From: an uncultured Lachnospiraceae bacterium
GTDB lineage: Bacteria > Bacillota > Clostridia > Lachnospirales > Lachnospiraceae
Assembly (NCBI GenBank): GCA_910585395.1
Contig: CAJUCK010000005.1
Coordinates: 50,361 to 63,834, forward strand
Length of the DNA: 13,474 nucleotides
Direction: 5' to 3'
Shown: positions 7,322-13,474 of the stretch, piece after piece
Layout of the letters: every line of letters begins with the position of its first letter
How positions within the stretch are numbered: the stretch's first letter is position 1
Position numbers and translations under genes: made by a program
Notes under the pieces: model-generated
What the model saw: the letters and a program-made list of their open reading frames with translations, nothing else
What the model was told of the DNA's origin: nothing
The model's database searches: none

Positions 7322-9841
7322 TTACCGTATCTTCATAGTTTTTTTATATCCTGATGAAGGTTTAAACAGCTTCTTATAACTTTTCACTTTCTTTTTCGGA
7401 CATTTGATCACTGCCCTGCCAGAAATTCCCCGAAAGGCGTTTTTTCCTACACTTTTTAAAGCAGTCCCTTTTATCGTAATTGTTTTCAATTTTTTGCATC
7501 CAGAAAACGCATTTTTCCCAATGGTCTTTACATATTTCCCAATTACTGCAAGAGATGCTTTCCTGCACCCTTTCAGCGCTCCTGCTCCGATAGAAGCAAC
7601 CTGAAAATTTTTCCCGCCGATTTTCACTGATGCTGGAACATCAATTTTTTTCAGGGAAAGATTTTTCACTCCAATAAGAGAGACTGTCCCTTTTCCGTCG
7701 GTTTTGGCGCTGGTAATCTTATATCTGTAATTTCCTGCTGCAAACACCTGATTCTTCTTGACTGTAATCAAAAACTCCCTCTGAATGGTTCCTTCATACT
7801 CTCCCTGTCCTGTGATCCTCACCACGGCTGTTCCAATATTAATGTTATTTTCAAAAGCTAACGTATAATCTGTTCCTTCTTGCAGAGTCTTTCCCTGATA
7901 CACAATTTTCACAGCTGGCCGCTGCTCCCTTCCGGTATAAATCTGGGATGGTATATTGTCTGTCTGGGTATTGGAAAGAGACACTCGTTCTGGTACTGGC
8001 GGCACTTTTATCATTTCCTGGTACTTAGCCTCTGCCTCTGTCAAAGTCTCATAATTTGTTACCAGTTCCTTCTGGTTCGCAGTTAATTTGTCATAAGCCT
8101 TTCTCGCTTCTTCTATTTTAAGACGGCTGGCTTCTGACGCCTGCACTGTGCCAATTTTTCTAATCTTGTCTATTGCATCTGCCGTTTCTCCAACTGCCTC
8201 TGCCACACCTTTAAAAGCTGGTTTCTGATTCATATCTCCATCCAGAAGCAGGCAATCTGTGCCTGGACGCCAGGACAATTCATCATTGATTCCCCAGAAC
8301 GTTACATTGGTAATATCTGCCCCTGCCCTTTTTTCTTTTAGCAGGGCCTCCATAAATGTCTGATAGTATTCTCCCTGGCTTTTCAGGGTATCATTCTCTG
8401 CGACAGCAATGTCCAGCTCTGTCACCTGAATTTCCAGTCCAAGTTCTTCTTTAAATTTTCTGACGGCTGTCATATAGCCTGATGAACCTTCCAAAGGCTG
8501 TTTCGTATCAATATGGCTCTGCATTCCTATTCCATCAATATTCCCAGCTTCAGCTACAGGTTTTAACAATGATATAATTCCATCCCGTTTGGCCGGAAAA
8601 TATTCATTATAATCATTGTAAAACAATTTTAGCTCATGGTCAGCAGCATATTGTCTAGTATATTTTCTCGCATATGCAAATGCCTTCTCCACAAAGTCTT
8701 CTCCGATCACCTGGTACCACATGCTGTCCTCTTGACGCATAGGAGCCTTTCCCTCTCCAAAATAATCCGCAACTGCCTCATTGACTACATCCCACACATA
8801 AATCACACCTGGATAATTTGTCTCTGTCCAGTCAATCACTTCCCGAATATAATTTTCCATACGCTTTAGCATCAGATCTCTGTCTGCCCGTTCCCCAGAA
8901 ACGTCGTAGTTTTCATAGAAAAACCATTCTGGTGTCTGGGAATGCCAGATCAATGTATGCCCCCGCATTTTTATTCCATTATTTTTAGCGTATTCCATTG
9001 CCGGCTTATATGAATTGAAATTCAAAGCAGCGCTTTCACGATAAGCATTGAGATTACTTTTGCTTTTCGCCTCATCCAAAATATAAGCGGGCTTCATCTC
9101 ATTTTCCATGGTAATACTGTTAAACTGCTGCTTTACAAAATCGCTGTACGCTTTTGTGTCTAATGCCAGCTGGGGGGCAGCAACCCCAACCGGGAATTCT
9201 TCTCTATACAGTTCCCGCAGAGATGGATAGCTGCTGGTATCGCTGAAAGCGCGGAGCGCAAGTTTCACATCATCCACATAGATGTCCATAAAATCCTGTT
9301 CCGGCGTGGGATCTGCTGTCCATGGTGTCTCAAAAAACAGCACTGCACTGGAAAGATTTATATTCTCTGGCAAAACAAGGCTTCCTGCTATTTCACCCCA
9401 TTCATTCCGGTTCAATTCACTTTTTCCTACAATATAATAATTATCATCACAGAACAATGTCATCTGAATGGTTTTCTTATCTGGTCCCTGTGTGTATTTG
9501 GCGTAAGAGGAAACTTTCAGCCGCTGATTACTCTTCAATACATTCTTAAGTTCCAGTTCCGCCCCAGCATAGACCGCCTTTCTGCCAGATATTTTCATAC
9601 AATAGCCGCCGCTTTGAGGATGATCTGTTTCAATGGAAATTGCTGCTCCGCCTCTGCTCTTCCATTTTCCAGTACTGCCTGATTCGAAATCCTCTTCTAA
9701 AAGCACCGTTTCTTCTGCTGTAAAAACTGCCTGCTTCTGAGGCTCAAAAGCTGCCATACTGCTAAAACTTTCAAGACACAAGCATGCACTTAACAGCACT
9801 GCGGTAAATCTTCTTATTTTTTTACTGTCTGTTCTTTTCAT
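7322..9841 (-). CDS. Secreted multidomain GH10 endo-beta-1,4-xylanase
   Basis: An 839-residue extracellular enzyme cutting the beta-1,4-xylan backbone with retention of configuration. Domains in order: signal peptide about 1-31; CBM22-like xylan-binding module about 46-197 (EDFESGSTGKW at its start, DIYVDDVKL at its end); GH10 barrel about 205-550; FIVAR-like helical module about 552-612; an Ig/MBG-like domain about 613-695 with GTDYTLAFENN and GTAVVRITGQGEYEGT; and a BspA-type LRR_5 tail about 725-839 with AFSGCKKLKTITI and NAFRG. GH10 hallmarks are intact: RGHTLIWH at 293-300, acid/base Glu355 in WDVVNEA, nucleophile Glu475 in VTELD, and FWGINDELSW at 515-524. GGAGG lies eleven bases before the ATG. 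There is no LPXTG motif; the last residues are lysine-rich. It stands alone between a transport operon and the DUF4321 gene. The enzyme call is very secure; exact substrate preference is inferred. Confidence 0.96.
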   Translation of the reverse strand: MKRTDSKKIRRFTAVLLSACLCLESFSSMAAFEPQKQAVFTAEETVLLEEDFESGSTGKWKSRGGAAISIETDHPQSGGYCMKISGRKAVYAGAELELKNVLKSNQRLKVSSYAKYTQGPDKKTIQMTLFCDDNYYIVGKSELNRNEWGEIAGSLVLPENINLSSAVLFFETPWTADPTPEQDFMDIYVDDVKLALRAFSDTSSYPSLRELYREEFPVGVAAPQLALDTKAYSDFVKQQFNSITMENEMKPAYILDEAKSKSNLNAYRESAALNFNSYKPAMEYAKNNGIKMRGHTLIWHSQTPEWFFYENYDVSGERADRDLMLKRMENYIREVIDWTETNYPGVIYVWDVVNEAVADYFGEGKAPMRQEDSMWYQVIGEDFVEKAFAYARKYTRQYAADHELKLFYNDYNEYFPAKRDGIISLLKPVAEAGNIDGIGMQSHIDTKQPLEGSSGYMTAVRKFKEELGLEIQVTELDIAVAENDTLKSQGEYYQTFMEALLKEKRAGADITNVTFWGINDELSWRPGTDCLLLDGDMNQKPAFKGVAEAVGETADAIDKIRKIGTVQASEASRLKIEEARKAYDKLTANQKELVTNYETLTEAEAKYQEMIKVPPVPERVSLSNTQTDNIPSQIYTGREQRPAVKIVYQGKTLQEGTDYTLAFENNINIGTAVVRITGQGEYEGTIQREFLITVKKNQVFAAGNYRYKITSAKTDGKGTVSLIGVKNLSLKKIDVPASVKIGGKNFQVASIGAGALKGCRKASLAVIGKYVKTIGKNAFSGCKKLKTITIKGTALKSVGKNAFRGISGRAVIKCPKKKVKSYKKLFKPSSGYKKTMKIR
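7325..7744 (-). repeat. BspA-type LRR_5 tail of the xylanase
   Basis: Residues about 700-839 carry leucine-rich repeats of the LRR_5 kind: IGAGALKGC, TIGKNAFSGC and SVGKNAFRG, each about 23-25 residues apart, followed by a basic end with KKK and KK clusters. Such repeats mediate surface contacts in gut and oral bacteria. Here they probably hold the enzyme at the cell surface or on substrate. Confidence 0.7.
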
Positions 9842-9878
9842 TTACCTGTTTTCCTCCATATCTTTCAAAAAATGCTAC

Positions 9879-9977
9879 AGGGGCTGCCGCAACAGACAAG
9901 AAACATAAAATCCACAGTCATTTTCAGACTATAAATATCTTAAAATAATTATGTTTCAGCCATATGCGGCAGCCTCT
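9879..9977 (-). promoter_or_regulatory. Nested inverted repeat in the xylanase leader
   Basis: On the minus strand AGAGGCTGCCGCA (9977-9965) pairs with TGCGGCAGCCCCT (9891-9879) over 13 positions with one mismatch. Inside, after an asymmetric internal loop of 8 and 7 bases, GAAACATAA (9900-9908) is perfectly complementary to TTATGTTTC (9949-9957), and a weak AGTC/GACT hairpin caps the apex. Downstream, 11 bases before the SD region, lies a run of six T residues (GCATTTTTTG). It could terminate the upstream operon, attenuate the xylanase transcript, or be a small mobile palindrome. I cannot decide between these from one copy. Confidence 0.55.
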
Positions 9978-10040
9978 ATCACACATACACAATAATCCTG
10001 ACATAAGATTACCATACTTTTTGATATCTTTCATCCCCCC

Positions 10041-10068
10041 AGAATAAAGGAAAAACATCTTTTTTCAA
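10041..10068 (-). promoter_or_regulatory. Candidate promoter for the xylanase gene
   Basis: TTGAAA (10063-10068, five of six to consensus) and TATTCT (10041-10046, four of six) are 16 bases apart on the minus strand. A start near 10034 gives a leader of about 190 bases that contains the nested inverted repeat. It overlaps an A/T-only hairpin, which lowers confidence. Confidence 0.4.
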
Positions 10069-10077
10069 CAAAAATCT

Positions 10078-11196
10078 TTACTTTTTACATTTCAGCTTCA
10101 TTCTGTAATTGAGCATCACAACTGTAAGAACTGTCAACGCCTCTGCCGCAAGCCCAAAGCCTGCCGCCGCCAGAAAGCGCTTCCCCCATTCATAGTCAAG
10201 AACTGACTTTGGAATCCTAATCAGTAATCTGACTGCTTCCTGCTTCTGTGCTATTAATTGCGCCCAGAATCCAAAATCTGACCACTTTGCTGGAATGTAT
10301 TCGTCTGGAATCTGTATCCACATTCCGAATAAATACAGCGCCAGCACAGCCAAAGACATAATTAGACAAAGCATCACTGCTCTGCCTTTCCAGCCTTGCT
10401 GCTTTTCATACTGGATACACAGATAACTCAGAAAAACCACGCACACTGTCAGCGGAACCAACAGAACACATACTCCCCCTGCCCCCCGCAGCAGCTCCAT
10501 ATCTAATATCTGGATATCCACGCCATAGCAGCCTGCCCAGCTTGTCTTAAGTTCATTGACAGACTGTTCTTGCGGCTTTTTTATGGTAACTCTGTTTAAC
10601 ACGTTTTGCTCTGGCTGTACCGTCTGCAGCTGTTTTTCCGCTGCAGATATATCGGTCTCATTGGATATGCTGCTGCCAGCCGCCGGAAATGCTGCTACCC
10701 CCTTTCTTCCTGGAATTATCTTCCTTATGATATATTGACTGTTTTCATAAGTAATCATTTTACCTGTTACCTGAACACTTCCAAACAACCTCCATGCTGT
10801 CTCTTCATCAATCAGACAGCCCTGCTTATCTTCCCGCCCAGGCACCCGGCAGTCTTCAAACAGCAGCCCAGGACTGCCGCAAAAAAGAATTACGTCTGCC
10901 TGAATGCTGCGAGATAGATTCTCATTGGTTAACAAAACCTGTTCCTTCTGCCCCCAGATGCAGAAATCTGGTATTTTTTCCTGCATGTTACTGTTTTGAA
11001 TATTTTTTTCCATCCTCTGCAGATGCTGTTCCATCACGGCGATCGCCTGGTTTTCACTTAACGGTTCATTGATATAGGACAGGATATATTCTCTGCTCCA
11101 GCCGAGATTTCCCCAAAAACCAGCTGAAAGATAGAAAAGTAAACATCCGAGTACCGCCATGCCTGCCAGCAACAGATTTCCTCCAAATTTCCTCAT
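10078..11196 (-). CDS. MacB/FtsX-like membrane protein, no ATPase domain
   Basis: A 372-residue membrane protein with the MacB/FtsX permease plan. There is one N-terminal membrane segment (about 8-26), a large extracytoplasmic domain (about 28-235), then three membrane segments (about 240-260, 272-293 and 340-363). The soluble part contains LIDEETAWRLFGS at 128-140 followed by a GKMITYENSQYIIRKII strand pair, which resembles the MacB periplasmic core (a 'seelAxxlFG ... G ... y.VvGi' pattern). There is no Walker A or B motif. It starts one base after the stop of the MacA-like adaptor gene, so the two are almost certainly coexpressed and probably interact. Its permease bundle is small and divergent, and it may be a non-transporting partner. 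The fold assignment is moderate; the substrate is unknown. Confidence 0.65.
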   Translation of the reverse strand: MRKFGGNLLLAGMAVLGCLLFYLSAGFWGNLGWSREYILSYINEPLSENQAIAVMEQHLQRMEKNIQNSNMQEKIPDFCIWGQKEQVLLTNENLSRSIQADVILFCGSPGLLFEDCRVPGREDKQGCLIDEETAWRLFGSVQVTGKMITYENSQYIIRKIIPGRKGVAAFPAAGSSISNETDISAAEKQLQTVQPEQNVLNRVTIKKPQEQSVNELKTSWAGCYGVDIQILDMELLRGAGGVCVLLVPLTVCVVFLSYLCIQYEKQQGWKGRAVMLCLIMSLAVLALYLFGMWIQIPDEYIPAKWSDFGFWAQLIAQKQEAVRLLIRIPKSVLDYEWGKRFLAAAGFGLAAEALTVLTVVMLNYRMKLKCKK

Positions 11197-11197
11197 C

Positions 11198-12742
11198 TTA
11201 TTCTGCCTTTCTTCTCACTCTGCTTCCATCCTCAAGGGGACGGCTGGAACTGCTGATAATCTCCTGTTCTCCAGTAAGCATTCCCTCTGCCAGGGCCGCC
11301 TTGGAGCCATTTTTATCTGCGACTTCAACCTCAAACCGCTTTACCACAAGTTCCGAACCCATAACACCCTTCTCTTCCTGCAGCACTAATACATAATATC
11401 CTGTCTGTTCCTCATAAAGCGCCTCGATTGGTATAATAGTATTGTAATTTGGAGATTTTTGTATTATCTCAATGTCTACAGAAGTTCCCGCTTCGACCGC
11501 GCCTTTTGGCACATCAACAGTTACGTTCAGTACATTTTTGTCTTCTTTACTTTCCGTGACGCCAGACACTGTACAGCCGCTGATTTTATCTCTCTTTCCA
11601 GAAACCGTGAGCGTAACTGGACATCCTTTGCTGACATATTTCTCGTCTTCCTTTTGCACAGATGCATTAACCCGGCAGCCTTTTGAAGTGTCAGCAAGAA
11701 GTACTGCTGTGCCCTCAGTGGTAAAATCTCCTGTCGTAATTGCTATATTTGTCACCATTCCCCCCACTGGCGATGTTATCTTTCCTTCTGCTTCCTTAAG
11801 TCTTAACAGTTTATTTAAGGTCAATTCCTGCTGCTGCCTGGCAATTTCGTTCTGTTCTCCTGTACTGTCAGAAGCACTCTGAATAGAAGCATCCTCCAAT
11901 GCTCTTGCTGCGTTCTTCACACTGTCTGTCCTAGAAGACAGCGCCGCCTGATATACAGCCTTTGCCTGTGCCGCTGCCTCTTCCAGTTCTGCCTTTCTGG
12001 CTTCCCATTCAGCAGCCGTATTTCCAGTTTGTCCCACAGAGAAATTCTCCTGACTGGAACTCTCAGGCTCTGTATTCCTTTGGTCTTCTTTTGATAATTT
12101 CTGGCTTTCATCCATTTTTGAGCCAGGATTTTCTTCACTTCCTGCCTTCTGGTTATCTTTTTTTGCCTCGTTTTCATCAGCTTCTGGTACAATGGTGTGA
12201 TGATTCTCAGACCCTTTTGCAGGTTTCTGATTGCTCTGTAAAAACTGCTGTAATTCGTGTTCTGCCCTATCCCAGGCTGCCTTAGCCTCTGTTACAGCAG
12301 AATTTCCCTGGGCAACAGCCTCATTATAGTCTTCTGCTGCCCGGTTTTTGGCATTCTGGCGGTTCTGTCTTTCCACGCTCTGGGCGCTCTGGGCATCCTG
12401 TTTCTGCAGTTTCAATTTCTCCAGTTCCTGTCTAGCCACCATAATCTGTTCTTCCAGCTCTTCTAAATCTATCAGAAACAGTACCTCTCCTTCTTCCACT
12501 ATCTGTCCCTCCTGGACACAGATTTCTTTGACACGCTGCCCATTTTCTGTGTATACTGCAATCTCTTTTCCGGCTTCTGCCCTGCCGCTTGCAGCTACCC
12601 TGTGATCAATGGTTCCAGTGGAAGTCTTAACGGTCTCTACCTTCGCCATGGCTGCTCCGCTTGCTGCTCTTGACAATATGGTAAACACAAGCATTACCGC
12701 CAGAAAGCCGCCGAATATTTCAAAAATTTTCTTTCTGTCCAT
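11198..12742 (-). CDS. MacA/HlyD-like membrane-fusion adaptor protein
   Basis: A 514-residue envelope protein anchored by one N-terminal segment (about 9-31). A first lipoyl-like half (about 44-93, with VKEICVQEGQIVEEGEVLF) leads into a coiled-coil arm (95-168). The returning arm (about 243-316) enters the second lipoyl half (317-350, GKITSPVGGMVTNIAITTGDF), followed by a beta-barrel (about 354-430) and a membrane-proximal domain. This is the order of periplasmic adaptor subunits that Gram-positives use with MacB-type exporters (YknX-like). At the coiled-coil tip is a hydrophilic, charged insert of about 74 residues. The gene starts 15 bases after the sugar permease stop with an AAGGGA ribosome binding site and ends one base before the MacB-like gene. 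No ATPase gene is present in this part of the operon. The family call is strong; the role is unclear. Confidence 0.85.
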   Translation of the reverse strand: MDRKKIFEIFGGFLAVMLVFTILSRAASGAAMAKVETVKTSTGTIDHRVAASGRAEAGKEIAVYTENGQRVKEICVQEGQIVEEGEVLFLIDLEELEEQIMVARQELEKLKLQKQDAQSAQSVERQNRQNAKNRAAEDYNEAVAQGNSAVTEAKAAWDRAEHELQQFLQSNQKPAKGSENHHTIVPEADENEAKKDNQKAGSEENPGSKMDESQKLSKEDQRNTEPESSSQENFSVGQTGNTAAEWEARKAELEEAAAQAKAVYQAALSSRTDSVKNAARALEDASIQSASDSTGEQNEIARQQQELTLNKLLRLKEAEGKITSPVGGMVTNIAITTGDFTTEGTAVLLADTSKGCRVNASVQKEDEKYVSKGCPVTLTVSGKRDKISGCTVSGVTESKEDKNVLNVTVDVPKGAVEAGTSVDIEIIQKSPNYNTIIPIEALYEEQTGYYVLVLQEEKGVMGSELVVKRFEVEVADKNGSKAALAEGMLTGEQEIISSSSRPLEDGSRVRRKAE

Positions 12743-12757
12743 TGGTCTATCCCTTCT

Positions 12758-13474
12758 CTATTCTTTTACTGCGCCTGCCATTATTCCCTGTTCCAGATAA
12801 TCCTGTCCTCCCAAAAATACCAGCAGCGCTGGAATAAACGTTACTACCGAAGCCGCAAATGCCATGCCTGACCTTCCTATGCTGGTAATATCCGGCAGAA
12901 AAATAGACAGGGGAAATAAACTTTTATCGTTTAAAAATGTCATTGGCTGTTCAATAAGACTCCAGTATTCCAAAAACCCCAGAACCATAGAAGCAATAAC
13001 CCCAGAAGAACCAATGGGCAGCGCAATATACCAAAACAGCTGCCACTCCCTTGCTCCATCCAGCCTTGACGATTCTATGAGACTGTCTGGAATTTCTATA
13101 AAAAAATGATACATGATAAATACTGGAAAAGTAGAAAATGCCCCTGGAAGTATGATGCCCCACAGGCTGTCTGTCAAATTCAGCTTATCCAATACCAGAT
13201 AATCAGACAGCATCAATACCTGGAAAGGCAGAAGCATCAATATCATATAAATCAGGAAACATCCTTTTTTCCATGGAAAATCATATTTTGCAAATCCCCA
13301 TGCTGCCATGGTTCCCACCATCAGCTGTCCTAAAAGAACCCCGAATGTAATCTTAATGGAATTCCAAAACATCACAAAAAACTCCGGCGAATCCAAGAAA
13401 ATTTCCACAAAATGCTTTAAAGTTGGGTACAATGGCAGCAGTGGAAATCCCACGTATCCTGTCTTGCCGGCAAT
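12758..13474 (-). CDS. CUT1 carbohydrate ABC transporter permease, MalG-type (partial)
   Basis: An inner-membrane permease subunit of a sugar importer. The reading frame stays open to the window edge, so the N-terminus and first membrane segment lie outside; the GTG at 13453 is not a likely true start. The visible part has several membrane spans, the NSIKIT segment after the first periplasmic loop, and the ATPase-docking EAA loop in the form ESSRLDGAREW followed by ALP. It ends in QGIMAGAVKE, a typical C-terminus of the MalG subfamily. CUT1 importers usually have a binding protein and second permease just upstream and share a MsmX-type ATPase encoded elsewhere; those genes would be beyond the right edge. 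Linked hydrolases suggest xylo- or arabino-oligosaccharides as cargo, but this is inference. Confidence 0.93.
   Translation of the reverse strand: MAGKTGYVGFPLLPLYPTLKHFVEIFLDSPEFFVMFWNSIKITFGVLLGQLMVGTMAAWGFAKYDFPWKKGCFLIYMILMLLPFQVLMLSDYLVLDKLNLTDSLWGIILPGAFSTFPVFIMYHFFIEIPDSLIESSRLDGAREWQLFWYIALPIGSSGVIASMVLGFLEYWSLIEQPMTFLNDKSLFPLSIFLPDITSIGRSGMAFAASVVTFIPALLVFLGGQDYLEQGIMAGAVKE

Larger units (their letters stand above)
9842..10077. other. Intergenic region between the transport operon and the xylanase gene
   Basis: This 236-base, A+T-rich stretch contains no credible gene. It holds a candidate promoter close to the end of the upstream operon (10041-10068), a small A/T-only hairpin (10050-10066), and a nested inverted repeat (9879-9977) between the promoter and the xylanase ribosome binding site. 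No clear cre site was found. Confidence 0.7.

Noticed and set aside
10050..10066. Hairpin GAAAAA/TTTTTC just after the MacB-like gene
   Set aside because: Almost pure A-T stem of six pairs; not stable enough for a terminator, and it overlaps the candidate xylanase promoter.
10606..11072. Overlapping plus-strand frames opposite the MacB-like gene
   Set aside because: Cysteine- and proline-rich translations with no recognisable family; they lie inside a better supported minus-strand gene.
1..13474. CRISPR arrays, tRNA or rRNA genes, transposases, phage genes
   Set aside because: No regularly spaced identical repeats, no tRNA-like cloverleaf or rRNA segment, and no transposase, integrase or phage protein among the reading frames.

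Overview
The window reads as part of a low-to-mid GC Clostridia genome, most like a gut Lachnospiraceae. The clues are AGGAGG-type ribosome binding sites, multidomain secreted glycoside hydrolases carrying BIG2, FIVAR-like and BspA-type LRR modules, a CUT1 sugar ABC permease, and a DUF4321 protein. This placement is inferred from protein style and not from any marker gene. All seven genes are on the minus strand, so transcription runs from high to low coordinates.

Layout in transcription order. (1) 13474-10078 is a tight three-gene operon. It holds the C-terminal part of a MalG-type sugar ABC permease (cut by the window edge), a MacA/HlyD-like membrane-fusion adaptor, and a small MacB/FtsX-like membrane protein. 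No ATPase gene is visible. (2) 10077-9842 is a 236-base intergenic region with a large nested inverted repeat and a candidate promoter. (3) 9841-7322 encodes a secreted GH10 xylanase with an N-terminal CBM22-like module and a C-terminal FIVAR-like, Ig-like and LRR_5 tail. (4) 7226-6969 encodes a small DUF4321 membrane protein starting at TTG. (5) 6968-6824 is a leader in which a 13-bp perfect inverted repeat would hide the Shine-Dalgarno sequence of the next gene. (6) 6823-980 encodes a 1947-residue secreted GH127/DUF1680-type beta-L-arabinofuranosidase with at least ten accessory modules and a strikingly lysine-rich C-terminus. (7) 979-657 holds that gene's terminator and a strong promoter for the last pair. 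(8) 656-25 encodes a Spx/ArsC-like thioredoxin-fold protein overlapping by one base with an acylphosphatase.

The two hydrolases and the sugar permease fit a locus for attacking arabinose-decorated plant cell-wall material: GH10 cuts the xylan backbone, the GH127-type enzyme removes beta-L-arabinofuranose, and the importer takes up released sugars. The adaptor and MacB-like pair inside the importer operon is the least explained part. The ArsC-like/acylphosphatase pair has its own promoter and looks functionally separate.

The best candidates for something undescribed are the SD-sequestering leader of the giant GH127-type gene, the nested hairpin ahead of the xylanase, and the ATPase-less MacA/MacB-like pair behind a sugar permease.
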